From the NCBI RefSeq assembly GCF_004339545.1, contig NZ_SMGD01000018.1, positions 112,675-176,674 on the forward strand: a DNA stretch of 64,000 nt. Reading direction: 5' to 3'. Made by a program: the position numbers and the translations under genes. A model generated the notes under the pieces. The model ran no database searches, was not told the DNA's origin, and saw nothing but the letters and a program-made list of their open reading frames with translations. Of this stretch, positions 1 to 8,932 are shown one piece after another. The stretch is from Celerinatantimonas diazotrophica (GTDB lineage Bacteria > Pseudomonadota > Gammaproteobacteria > Enterobacterales > Celerinatantimonadaceae). The number at the start of each line of letters is the position of its first letter. The first letter of the stretch is position 1.

Positions 1-2217
1 GCCAAAACGGTGCTCTTCATCAACAATTAATAAGCCAAGATCGGCGAATTTAATATTCTTTGACAGTAATTTGTGAGTGCCAATCACGATATCTATTTTA
101 CCATCAGCAAGATCTTGCAAAATAGCGCTTTGTTGTTTAGCTGTCTTAAATCGAGATAATACCTCAATACGGACTGGCCAGTTCGCAAAGCGGTCACAAA
201 AGTTATCATAGTGCTGTTGGGCTAGCAAAGTAGTTGGCACTAATACAGCAACCTGTTTATTGTCACTGACAGCAACGAATGCACCGCGCATGGCAACTTC
301 TGTTTTGCCAAACCCTACATCACCACAAACCAGCCGATCCATTGCTTCGGGTCGGCTCATGTCGCCGACAACTGCGTTAATAGCGTTGACCTGATCGTCC
401 GTTTCTTCAAACGGGAATTCGCTGCAGAACTGCTGATAGTCATCATCACTTAGCTTAAAGGGATAACCTGGCTTGGCTGCTCGCTTGGCGTATATATTGA
501 GCAGTTCAGCTGCCACATCACGGACTTTTTCAGCAGCTTTTTTACGAGCTTTCTGCCAAGCATCGCTGCCCAATTTATTCAGTGGTGCACTATCTTCTGA
601 GCTACCGCTGTAGCGGCTAATCAAGTGCAACGACGAAACAGGAACATACAGCTTAGCATCATTGGCATAAAGCAGGGTTAAAAACTCGGTTGTCACACCG
701 CCAGCATCTAGCGTATTTAGCCCTTGATAGCGGCCAACACCATGCTCTAAATGTACAACGGGCTGACCAATGGATAATTCAGCTAAGTTGCGAATCATTG
801 CATCAGGATTAACCTGTGAATGAGATTTTCGAGAGCGGTTTCTAACCACCTGTTTGCCCAACAGATCGCTTTCACCAATAAAAATTAATTTTTGGCTGGG
901 AGCTCTAAATCCTTGTTCTAATGGCGCAATAAACAGATAAAAACGATTTTCACCGGTGAGTTGCTCAAGGCTGGTGATGTTTTTCAGCGGTAACTTAAGT
1001 GGTTTTAAAAGCGCCGATAGCGCTTCCCGGCGGCCTGCTGATTCAACCACAAAACAGATGGTATCGGCGCTTTTTTCAATAAATTGCCGTAACTTTTGGG
1101 TGGCTTCACTAAGCTGATGATTAAACGCAATATCGGGCAGCGGTTCTAACTCTAAATTAACTCGCCCTGGGGCTGCGGTCCAAGCGTGCTGTTGCATTGA
1201 CAAACGAGCAAATTGTTTCATTGTTGCAAAGCATTGGTCTACATTTTGATAGAGCTCATTGGGCTCAAGCAGTGGTCGAAGCCGGTCATGACGACGATTT
1301 TCATAGCGCTCCTGGATGTTGTGCCAGAATTGTTGGGCGGCATCATTAATATCTTCAATCGTAATGATGCAGAGATCCTCGGGCATCAACTGGCTAATTG
1401 TGGATGTCGATTCATGAAATAGTGGTAGATAATATTCAATCCCTGCTGGCCAAATGCCTTTGGAGACTTGCTGATAAATTGATTCACTTTCCCTTGGGAC
1501 GTCAAAGCGTTCTCGCCAGCGACTCCGGAAGTTTTCAATGGCTTTTGAATCAGTTGGAAATTCGTGAGCAGGAAGTAGGTTAATTTGCTCGATGGTATCA
1601 CGGCTGCGCTGATCATCCGGGTCGAAACTGCGAATCGTATCGATTTCATCGTCAAAAAAGTCGATGCGATAGGGATCATCTGACCCCATTGGGAAAATAT
1701 CTAGCAAGCTGCCGCGAATGGCAAATTCACCATGCTCAATGACCTGATCGACTTGCTGATATCCTGCATCAACTAAGTTTGCGCGAAATGTTTCAATATC
1801 TAACTGTTGAGAAGTCTTTAGAGAAAACGAGCGTCCCAAAATGTAGCTTTTAGGTGCGCAGCGCATCATCCAGGTTGCTACTGTTGCAATCACAACCAGC
1901 GAACTGGGATTAAGAAACATTTGCGAAAGAATGCGTAGCCGCGTTGAGATGATTTCCTGGTGGGGAGAAAACTGGTCATACGGCAGGGTCTCCCAGTCAG
2001 GCAGTAGCGCGATTTCCCGTCCTGTATTTAACCCATTTAACTCGTGTTCTAAGCGAATCGCTGAACGGGTATCTGGCGTTAAGATAATAATCGGGGCCTG
2101 CGTAGCATGAATATACTGATAAACAGCTAAAGCGATACTGCTGCCGGGTAATTGACCAATCCGTTTATGATCACCTGGTCCTTCAGGCAGAGAAAAGTGT
2201 GGCAACAACTTGGTCAT
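1..2217 (-). CDS. mfd: Transcription-repair coupling factor Mfd, N-terminal part (cut by window edge)
   Basis: Mfd is the DNA translocase that displaces RNA polymerase stalled at lesions and recruits UvrA/UvrB. The visible 739 codons start at an ATG and stay open to the left edge, against about 1150 residues for the family. They cover the UvrB-like N-terminal module, the RNA polymerase interaction region and the first helicase motifs. A Walker A segment GDVGFGKTE and a DEEH box followed by RFG are seen close to the edge. The second RecA fold and the C-terminal UvrA-masking domain lie outside the window. The next gene on the same strand, upstream, is the PilZ-like gene. Identification is firm; the 3' end is simply not present here. 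Confidence 0.97.
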   Translation of the reverse strand, partial: MTKLLPHFSLPEGPGDHKRIGQLPGSSIALAVYQYIHATQAPIIILTPDTRSAIRLEHELNGLNTGREIALLPDWETLPYDQFSPHQEIISTRLRILSQMFLNPSSLVVIATVATWMMRCAPKSYILGRSFSLKTSQQLDIETFRANLVDAGYQQVDQVIEHGEFAIRGSLLDIFPMGSDDPYRIDFFDDEIDTIRSFDPDDQRSRDTIEQINLLPAHEFPTDSKAIENFRSRWRERFDVPRESESIYQQVSKGIWPAGIEYYLPLFHESTSTISQLMPEDLCIITIEDINDAAQQFWHNIQERYENRRHDRLRPLLEPNELYQNVDQCFATMKQFARLSMQQHAWTAAPGRVNLELEPLPDIAFNHQLSEATQKLRQFIEKSADTICFVVESAGRREALSALLKPLKLPLKNITSLEQLTGENRFYLFIAPLEQGFRAPSQKLIFIGESDLLGKQVVRNRSRKSHSQVNPDAMIRNLAELSIGQPVVHLEHGVGRYQGLNTLDAGGVTTEFLTLLYANDAKLYVPVSSLHLISRYSGSSEDSAPLNKLGSDAWQKARKKAAEKVRDVAAELLNIYAKRAAKPGYPFKLSDDDYQQFCSEFPFEETDDQVNAINAVVGDMSRPEAMDRLVCGDVGFGKTEVAMRGAFVAVSDNKQVAVLVPTTLLAQQHYDNFCDRFANWPVRIEVLSRFKTAKQQSAILQDLADGKIDIVIGTHKLLSKNIKFADLGLLIVDEEHRFG

Positions 2218-2266
2218 AATGATTTTGAGATTTTCCTATCTATCGATATGCACAGGTGCAATAAGT

Positions 2267-2836
2267 TTAGTTTTGCTGGCGGCGGGCGTTGGCTCGCTCT
2301 TGCAGTAATTTAGATTGCACATGTAAGCTGGCGCGAACAAGTGCTTCTCTATCTTCCTCGCGAATTAAAGCATATTCACAAGCAATATTGAATGGTTGCT
2401 GGTTCATGACTTCAACTACTCGCGCATAACAAAAAATGGCGCAGGCTTCACTGGCGATAAAAATTTTCATCTTTACAAGTTGCCCGACTTGCAGCACTTC
2501 ATTCCAGCTAAAGCGAATTTGTGACCCACCAAAATGAGTTGACCCGGTTCGAAAACGGGGATCGTCTTGCAGTGATAAAACATAAGTGAGCACTTGGTCT
2601 AGTTTTTCCGCCTGCGCTTTTAAATAATGTTTTAGTGCACCACCTGCTTCCCCTAATGACTGCAGGCTTGAACTGATATCGGTCAATTGGTTTTGTTGAG
2701 AGCCTGCCAATTTAAAAGACTCAGGGATCTGATTGAGAAATTGCTCATAATCGGGCAGGTCGGTTTGCTCGGGCAATGGCTCGACATTGAGATTAAGCTG
2801 GCAAGCCACACTAAAAAAAGATGTTTCATCACTCAT
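2267..2836 (-). CDS. Atypical PilZ-domain-like protein
   Basis: A 189-residue soluble protein upstream of mfd on the same strand. The first ~90 residues are acidic and helical. The second half (about residues 95-175) is predicted beta-rich and resembles a PilZ barrel. I do not see the RxxxR and (D/N)xSxxG motifs that bind cyclic di-GMP, so binding is doubtful. The position next to mfd matches that of a Vibrio cholerae PilZ protein I recall as PlzB; this synteny is from memory. No signal peptide or membrane segment is visible. A possible role in c-di-GMP-linked regulation is inferred only from family and context. Confidence 0.6.
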   Translation of the reverse strand: MSDETSFFSVACQLNLNVEPLPEQTDLPDYEQFLNQIPESFKLAGSQQNQLTDISSSLQSLGEAGGALKHYLKAQAEKLDQVLTYVLSLQDDPRFRTGSTHFGGSQIRFSWNEVLQVGQLVKMKIFIASEACAIFCYARVVEVMNQQPFNIACEYALIREEDREALVRASLHVQSKLLQERANARRQQN

Positions 2837-2907
2837 TTGAGCCAGTGCTCCGAAAATTAACCTAGATCGACATCATAGCAAATTTCTTAAAAAAGCGGGT
2901 ATTAGGT

Positions 2908-2936
2908 TTGTTGCAAAAGTTTTGCCACGGTATGAT
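2908..2936 (+). promoter_or_regulatory. Predicted sigma70 promoter of lolCDE
   Basis: A -35 TTGTTG at 2908-2913 and a -10 TATGAT at 2931-2936 are separated by exactly 17 bp. Transcription would begin near 2943. This places the first possible TTG start (2922) before the transcript and favours the GTG at 2967. Confidence 0.5.
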
Positions 2937-2966
2937 AAGCGCAATTTATTCGAAGGCTTAATATTT

Positions 2967-4148
2967 GTGCAACGTACTTGGCAATTAGCATTTAAAATAG
3001 CGTGGCGTTTTTCAAAAGGTAGTCGCAAACAGCGGTTTGCCAGTTTTGTCAGCGGTTTTTCAACAATCGGTATTACTCTTGGGGTCGCGGCACTCATTAC
3101 AGTTATCTCTGTGATGAACGGGTTTCAAAATCAGTTAGAGCAACGTATTTTAAATGTTGTTCCTCATTTGCAAATTCCAGCTCAGAGTAAAGTTCCTGCG
3201 CCCTTATCCAAGTTACCGAAAGCCCCCTTGGTGAGCGCAAAAGTTGTTTTACAAAGTACATCCGGTTTACATGCCGCTCAATTGCAGGGGATCGATCCAG
3301 CATTAGAGCCAGATAGGGCGTTGCTGGAACGTCATATTTTACGAGGGCATTTGAGTGCGCTGAAAAGTGGTAAATTTAATGTCATCCTCGGCTCGGAGAT
3401 CGCTCAGCAACTGGGGGTTAATGTTGGGGATAATGTCCGGATCATTGCAACTGACACTTTAATTTATACGCCATTCGGTGAAATGCCCTCACAGCGAACG
3501 TTTCATGTGGCAGGAATTTTTCAGTTCGCTTCTGAGGTCGATAACCAGTTTATCTGGGTCAATGATGCAGATGCTGCCCGATTGCTACGCAAACCACTTT
3601 CGCAGGTACGCCAAACCCGTTTGTTTGTTCCAGATCCGCTTAATATCGAACATTATAGCCAATATTTACCTCCCCATGGGCTTGATTGGCGACATTATTA
3701 CGGGCAGTTGTTTTCGGCTGTCAAAATGGAAAAAACGATGATGAGCTTTCTATTTTGCCTTGTTATCGCTGTCGCGGCGTTTAATATCCTGTCGGCACTG
3801 GTAATGATGGTGGGTGATAAACAGTCCGATGTGGCTATTTTGCAGACATTGGGAATGCCTAAATGGTTATTATTGCGAATATTTATGATTCAAGGTGCTT
3901 GGAGCGGTTGTTTAGGAGCATTTGTCGGAGCTGGAGCCGGTATTGTGTTGACGCATCATTTGAATCCTTTATTGGAATTATTAGGGTTGAATATGGCGCT
4001 TGGTGTAGGGGGGGTTCCCATTGTGATTGAGCCGATGCAAGTTATCGAGATCACTGTTTTAGCCCTCGTATTAAGTGTTCTTGCTACTTTATATCCCGCA
4101 TGGCAGGCCAGTCGAATTCAACCCGCAGAGGCATTACGCTATGAATAA
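2967..4148 (+). CDS. lolC: Lipoprotein-releasing ABC transporter permease LolC
   Basis: LolC is an inner-membrane permease of the LolCDE complex, which extracts mature outer-membrane lipoproteins and passes them to LolA. The protein (393 residues from the chosen start) has the MacB/FtsX-type layout: one N-terminal membrane helix (around [17 protein letters not shown]), a large periplasmic domain, then three C-terminal helices. The reading frame is open from a TTG at 2922, but that codon lies inside a good promoter. The GTG at 2967, preceded by GAAGG, gives the family's usual short cytoplasmic start. The stop overlaps lolD by 8 bases. LolC rather than LolE is assigned from position ahead of lolD and is therefore inference. 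Confidence 0.9.
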   Translation: MQRTWQLAFKIAWRFSKGSRKQRFASFVSGFSTIGITLGVAALITVISVMNGFQNQLEQRILNVVPHLQIPAQSKVPAPLSKLPKAPLVSAKVVLQSTSGLHAAQLQGIDPALEPDRALLERHILRGHLSALKSGKFNVILGSEIAQQLGVNVGDNVRIIATDTLIYTPFGEMPSQRTFHVAGIFQFASEVDNQFIWVNDADAARLLRKPLSQVRQTRLFVPDPLNIEHYSQYLPPHGLDWRHYYGQLFSAVKMEKTMMSFLFCLVIAVAAFNILSALVMMVGDKQSDVAILQTLGMPKWLLLRIFMIQGAWSGCLGAFVGAGAGIVLTHHLNPLLELLGLNMALGVGGVPIVIEPMQVIEITVLALVLSVLATLYPAWQASRIQPAEALRYE

Positions 4149-4839
4149 TCACATTTTAAGTTGCCGAGAGCTCACCAAGTATTATCAGGATGGTGAACAA
4201 AAAACGACCGTGCTCAAAGGAATTGATTTAGACGTCCTTAAAGGGGAGTCTGTTGCGATTGTGGGCAGCTCTGGTAGCGGCAAAAGTACTTTGCTTCATC
4301 TGCTAGGCGGATTAGATAAACCTTCCAGTGGTGATGTTGTACTTACGGGGCAGTCACTAACGTCGCTCTCTTCACGAAAATTGGCGAGTGTGCGAAATCA
4401 ACGTCTTGGATTCGTCTATCAGTTTCACCATCTGCTGGGCGAATTTAGCGCGCTTGAGAATGTGGCTATGCCACAACTGATTGCAGGCAAAAGCACGAAG
4501 CAAGCTCAAGCTAGTGCGCGCCAGCTTTTGGAACGCGTTGGCTTAGAACATCGCCTCGATAGTCGTCCTAGTGAAATGTCAGGAGGCGAGCGCCAGCGAA
4601 CAGCTATTGCGCGTGCATTAGTGAATCAACCAGATGTGGTGCTTGCAGATGAACCCACTGGTAATTTGGACAGCCAGACCACTGACTCGGTTTATGAATT
4701 ACTGCTAGAGCTTAATGAAGAACATGGCACTGCTTTTGTGGTTGTCACTCATGATCGTGAGCTGGCAAGCCGCTTTAATCGGCAGCTCGAGATGAGCGAT
4801 GGTGCATTGGTCTCGGCACAATCAAGGGTTTTTATTTGA
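4141..4839 (+). CDS. lolD: Lipoprotein-releasing ABC transporter ATPase LolD
   Basis: LolD is the cytoplasmic ATPase that powers lipoprotein release by LolC/LolE. At 232 residues it has the family length. Visible motifs are Walker [10 protein letters not shown], the Q-loop segment [17 protein letters not shown] (the LolD-typical HHLL), signature MSGGERQR, Walker [10 protein letters not shown] and the switch histidine in VVTHD. The start is the ATG overlapping the lolC stop; a longer frame opens upstream but would add residues with no family counterpart. Its TGA stop shares its last base with the lolE ATG, so the three genes are translationally coupled. Confidence 0.97.
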   Translation: MNNHILSCRELTKYYQDGEQKTTVLKGIDLDVLKGESVAIVGSSGSGKSTLLHLLGGLDKPSSGDVVLTGQSLTSLSSRKLASVRNQRLGFVYQFHHLLGEFSALENVAMPQLIAGKSTKQAQASARQLLERVGLEHRLDSRPSEMSGGERQRTAIARALVNQPDVVLADEPTGNLDSQTTDSVYELLLELNEEHGTAFVVVTHDRELASRFNRQLEMSDGALVSAQSRVFI

Positions 4840-6083
4840 TGCGACCATTTTTAGCTTTTTATATCGGACTTCGATATCACCGGTTTGGGCAGCGCCGTGG
4901 TTTAGTGAAGTTTATCTCTCGTTCTTCAACGATAGGTATTGCCCTTGGGGTTGCAGTTCTGATTATTGGTTTATCGGTAATGAATGGGTTTGAAAGAGAG
5001 CTGAATCAGCGATTCTTGTCGGTGGTTAGTCAAGGAGAGTTGCCCGCTGTACATCCACCATTGCGAAATGCGAGTAGATTGACCCAGATAGCCCAACATA
5101 CACAAGGTGTAGTGGCTGCAGCCCCTTATATCAGCCTAACCGGACTCGTGAGTTATAACGGTCAGGTGGATGCAATTGCTGTTCGCGGTATTTCGCCAAA
5201 ATCGCAACTGAAGGTGACGAATATTAAGCCTTATGTGCAGCCTCAGGCCTGGCAAAGCTTAATTGCAAATCAGCCTGGGATTATATTAGGTTCTCAGGTG
5301 GCGGCAAAGCTTAAGATAAAGCAGGGGCAATCTTTGACACTCATGTTGGCTGAACAATCTAATAATGGTCAATTTAAAACGCCTAAGCGAATTCGCTTAA
5401 AAGTTCTTGGGACATTCTCTGTAGGTGGACAGATCGACGGTCAGCTTGCATTTATGAATTTAAAGCTGGCTCAGCAAATAAAAAAATGGTCGGCTGAGGA
5501 TGTCAGTGGGATTGCGCTGAAAGTCACTCATCCTTTGCAAGCGAATGAGGTGGTACGACGAGTTGGGTTACAATACCCACAGCTCGTTTACGTGCAAAGC
5601 TGGACACGTAATTATGGCTATCTTTATCAAGATATTCAGATGGTTCGAACCATTATGTATGCCATTATGCTACTGATTGTGGTCGTGGCATGCTTTAACA
5701 TTGTTTCGACATTGATTTTGGCGGTTGCTGATAAACGCCGTGATTTGGCAATCTTAAAGACACTCGGAGCACAGGATACTCTGCTGATTCATTGCTTTAT
5801 GATCTATGGTGCTTACAACGCAATCATGGGATGTTTTTGGGGGATTGTTTTTGGGGTCCTTGGAAGTTGGTGGTTACCTGATTTTGTCGACATACTGCAA
5901 CGTATCACCGGACATCGATTGCTATCTCCCGATGTTTATTTTATTGATTTTTTGCCGAGTCAATTACACGTTAGCAATGTTCTCGTGGTTAGTGCTACTG
6001 CGGCATTGATCGGAATTGTTGCGACGATTTGGCCAGCTAGCCGGGCGCGTTTGATTCGCCCAGCAGATGAACTATCTCATTAA
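4839..6083 (+). CDS. lolE: Lipoprotein-releasing ABC transporter permease LolE
   Basis: The second permease of LolCDE, 414 residues, with the same topology as LolC. The N-terminal helix region (STIGIALGVAVLIIGLSVMNG) is clearly homologous to that of LolC. The central periplasmic domain is followed by three helices and a C-terminal PASRA segment typical of MacB/FtsX permeases. The ATG start overlaps the lolD stop by one base; a TTG three bases earlier is less likely. It ends 15 bases before the convergent DUF2062 gene. Confidence 0.92.
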   Translation: MRPFLAFYIGLRYHRFGQRRGLVKFISRSSTIGIALGVAVLIIGLSVMNGFERELNQRFLSVVSQGELPAVHPPLRNASRLTQIAQHTQGVVAAAPYISLTGLVSYNGQVDAIAVRGISPKSQLKVTNIKPYVQPQAWQSLIANQPGIILGSQVAAKLKIKQGQSLTLMLAEQSNNGQFKTPKRIRLKVLGTFSVGGQIDGQLAFMNLKLAQQIKKWSAEDVSGIALKVTHPLQANEVVRRVGLQYPQLVYVQSWTRNYGYLYQDIQMVRTIMYAIMLLIVVVACFNIVSTLILAVADKRRDLAILKTLGAQDTLLIHCFMIYGAYNAIMGCFWGIVFGVLGSWWLPDFVDILQRITGHRLLSPDVYFIDFLPSQLHVSNVLVVSATAALIGIVATIWPASRARLIRPADELSH

Positions 6084-6098
6084 ATTAAGGTGCGGCGA

Positions 6099-6608
6099 TT
6101 AACGTCGCCGTCTATTTTGGTAACGCCGGATGGTTGAATAGCGCCATAATTGGCTAATACTTAGATATCCAACTAGCGAAAAAAAGATTCCGCAAACCAA
6201 ACATCCCAATAAAAATGGTGGGCCAATACGAGACATTGTTTCGATGACCCATTGCCAGGTGAGTTCAAAATGGAACGCTTCTGCCGGCGTTTGTAAAATA
6301 TAAGCACCAACGCGATAACAAAAATAAAATAGTGGTGGCATCGTCAATGGGTTAGAAACCCAAACTAACGCAACTGACAATGGCAAATTAACTCGAAATA
6401 GCACGGCTAACGCTGCGGCCATAATCATCTGCGATGGCAATGGAACAAATGCCATAAACAAACCAACAGCAAAAGCTCCTGCTGCTGAGCGACGAGTCAG
6501 TCGCCAGAGATTTCCATCTTGTAACCATCGACCCAAAAACCGTAAATTTTTGTTGGCTTTTAACTGCTCAGGGTCAGGCATGATGCGCTGTAATAATCTT
6601 TTTGGCAT
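6099..6608 (-). CDS. DUF2062 inner-membrane protein
   Basis: A 169-residue membrane protein of the DUF2062 family, function unknown. It begins MPKRLLQRIMPDPEQLK, as family members do, followed by a conserved RRSAAGAFAVGLFMAFVPLPSQM segment and three to four hydrophobic helices. Homologues often sit between lolE and comEC or msbA. It is divergent from comEC. A TATAAT reads toward it at 6617-6612, only three bases before the ATG, and no Shine-Dalgarno is visible. The transcript may therefore be leaderless or start further upstream. Confidence 0.85.
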   Translation of the reverse strand: MPKRLLQRIMPDPEQLKANKNLRFLGRWLQDGNLWRLTRRSAAGAFAVGLFMAFVPLPSQMIMAAALAVLFRVNLPLSVALVWVSNPLTMPPLFYFCYRVGAYILQTPAEAFHFELTWQWVIETMSRIGPPFLLGCLVCGIFFSLVGYLSISQLWRYSTIRRYQNRRRR

Positions 6609-6640
6609 GTTATTATACTAATAAATATATCAATAAAGTT

Positions 6641-8881
6641 ATGAAACTGTTTATTTGGGGTTGGTTAGTCGCGCTGAGCTCTTCGCTCATCTGGCCGAAA
6701 GTTCCACCGTATTGGATTACCTTCATTTTACTCACTATTGCGATAATAGTACTGTATTTTCGGCACTATTTTATCGCAGGGATATGCTTGGCTATCTGTT
6801 ACTTTAGCTGGCAAGCAGCCGCGTACCAAAACGCCGTCCAGCAACTGGCTAAAAGTCCTTACAACCATACCATAGATGGAAGAATTAGCGCAGTATCGAA
6901 TGACCCATACCGACGAAAAATTATTTTACAAATAACCCATTTAAACGGAGCTGATAACCATTTGGTACGAGCAAAGTTTGTTCGTTTGAATCAGTACTGG
7001 AATGGTTCAAAACCTGATGATTTGTCACTTTTCCCTGGGGATTTCATACAGGTTCGTGCAAAACTGAAACCAGCACATAGTAGTTTAAATGAAGGAGGGT
7101 TTAATTATCAACGCTATTTAGTCAGCCATCAGATTATCGCACAGGGAACCATTCGACATCTTACACTGATGAGCAGGGGCAGTTCTCTTCGAGCACATAT
7201 TGTCAATCAGTTAGAGCCATACTGGCAAGATTTATCTCAACGTGGAATCATTGAAGCATTGGTGTTTGGCCATCGTAGTAATATTCCTTCTATTGAGCGA
7301 GATTTATGGATGCATTCAGGAATTGGGCATCTTCTTGCGATATCGGGCCTGCATCTTGGGATACTGAGTTTTTGGGGGTATCTGATTGGGGCAATGCTAG
7401 CGTGTGGACGAAGTCGAATTAAGCGTTATCTTGCACCCACGTGTGCTTTGATTTTTGCATTTAGCTATGGTGTGCTCGCCAATTGGCCAGCATCGGCCCA
7501 ACGAGCGATGATGATGCTCTTGATCTGGTGGGGATTGCGAGCCCTACACTTGAACTTTACTCGGCTAGAGGTGTGGCTAATTGCGGCATTTATTTTAACC
7601 GCTTTATGGCCCTTATCGATTTTAAACACCGGATTATGGCTCTCGTTTTTTGCGATGTTGTCGCTGATCATGTTGCTGTGGTTCCCTGTGAAGTCGAGAG
7701 TTGTGCGAATGATCCTTTTGCAAGTTGGACTTCTTATTTTGTTGATGCCGTTGCAAATCTTGTTATTTGGTTACTTACCACTGTGGTCGGTATTCTTAAA
7801 TTTACTGTTTATTCCTTATTTTTCATTTGTTGTTGTGCCTTGTCTGTTTATCAGCTGCTTAAGTGGGCTTTTGGGATACTCTGATCTCGCTCACTTAGGG
7901 TTCAATGTCGTTAATTATTTCATCGCATATGTAGAGAGAATTTTAATCACATTAAGTCATCATCTGCCTTTATTTATTCAAGTACCGCACCATATTTGGT
8001 TTATTGTTCTTTTTATTGGTTTGGTTTTCATGGCGGGTTGGATGGTGCGCAAACCATGGTTGAGTGCTGTGGCCTTTATGAGTGGCTTGTTAGCAATAGT
8101 ATTGCCTTGGGCAAAGGCGATTTGGCGCATTGACTTTTTAGATGTGGGGCAGGGACTAGCAGTGGTTGTCGAACAGGGGCAAGATGCGATCATTTATGAT
8201 ACAGCCAATCGTTATCCAACCGGTTTTTCATATGCTCAGGCAGTAATTATCCCCTTTTTAAATGAAAGGAATCTTAGTGTTGATGAAATTGTTGTGAGTC
8301 ATGCCGATCAGGATCACTTTGGTGGGTATCCAATTTTACATCGTTATTATCCGCATGCTGACTCGGTTTTTGGCGCTGATCCACGTTTTAAGCAGCATAA
8401 TTGCCGAGGGGTTAAACAATGGCACAAATTAACCCTTCAATATATTCAGCCCCCAGCTACATTAAAACCCGTGAATAATTTATCTTGTATGGTGTTGGTT
8501 AGCGATGGTATTCATCGGGTGTTACTGACGGGTGATATTGAACAGAAAGCCGAAGAATGGTGGGTTCAAAAGTTTCACAACAAGGTCGACGTGATCAGTG
8601 TTCCACATCATGGGAGTAATAGCTCATCTTCATTAAAATGGTTAAAAGATGTTCATCCTCATTGGGCTATCATTAGTAGCGGTTTTCATAATAGTTACCA
8701 TTTCCCTCGTACGCAAGTTGTATCCCGTTATCAAAAAGAGCATACGGTGCTACTTAATACGGCTAAACTTGGGCAAATATCAATGTCATTTACACGTACC
8801 CATGAGAAAATTCTTAGCTACAGGAATAATATTGCACCTTTTTGGTACAATCGTTTATTAATTACGAACAACGGTTGGTGA
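6641..8881 (+). CDS. comEC: DNA internalization channel ComEC/Rec2
   Basis: ComEC forms the inner-membrane channel that carries single-stranded DNA into the cell during natural transformation; it is also conserved in bacteria not known to be competent. The 746-residue product shows an N-terminal DUF4131-like region with two helices, a central Competence domain with many helices starting near GHLLAISGLHLG, and a C-terminal metallo-beta-lactamase-like domain with VSHADQDHFGG and VPHHGSNSS motifs. The ATG at 6641 is preferred over a TTG at 6602 because it lines up with the first membrane helix. The ribosome-binding site is weak. msbA follows after 51 bases. Confidence 0.93.
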   Translation: MKLFIWGWLVALSSSLIWPKVPPYWITFILLTIAIIVLYFRHYFIAGICLAICYFSWQAAAYQNAVQQLAKSPYNHTIDGRISAVSNDPYRRKIILQITHLNGADNHLVRAKFVRLNQYWNGSKPDDLSLFPGDFIQVRAKLKPAHSSLNEGGFNYQRYLVSHQIIAQGTIRHLTLMSRGSSLRAHIVNQLEPYWQDLSQRGIIEALVFGHRSNIPSIERDLWMHSGIGHLLAISGLHLGILSFWGYLIGAMLACGRSRIKRYLAPTCALIFAFSYGVLANWPASAQRAMMMLLIWWGLRALHLNFTRLEVWLIAAFILTALWPLSILNTGLWLSFFAMLSLIMLLWFPVKSRVVRMILLQVGLLILLMPLQILLFGYLPLWSVFLNLLFIPYFSFVVVPCLFISCLSGLLGYSDLAHLGFNVVNYFIAYVERILITLSHHLPLFIQVPHHIWFIVLFIGLVFMAGWMVRKPWLSAVAFMSGLLAIVLPWAKAIWRIDFLDVGQGLAVVVEQGQDAIIYDTANRYPTGFSYAQAVIIPFLNERNLSVDEIVVSHADQDHFGGYPILHRYYPHADSVFGADPRFKQHNCRGVKQWHKLTLQYIQPPATLKPVNNLSCMVLVSDGIHRVLLTGDIEQKAEEWWVQKFHNKVDVISVPHHGSNSSSSLKWLKDVHPHWAIISSGFHNSYHFPRTQVVSRYQKEHTVLLNTAKLGQISMSFTRTHEKILSYRNNIAPFWYNRLLITNNGW

Positions 8882-8932
8882 TCTGTATCTTAACCGTTAG
8901 AATGACTGTCATTTTTTTAAATAGATACGTAT

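Noticed and set aside
1213..1422. 69-codon plus-strand frame and similar frames over mfd
   Set aside because: Antisense shadows of the conserved mfd reading frame.
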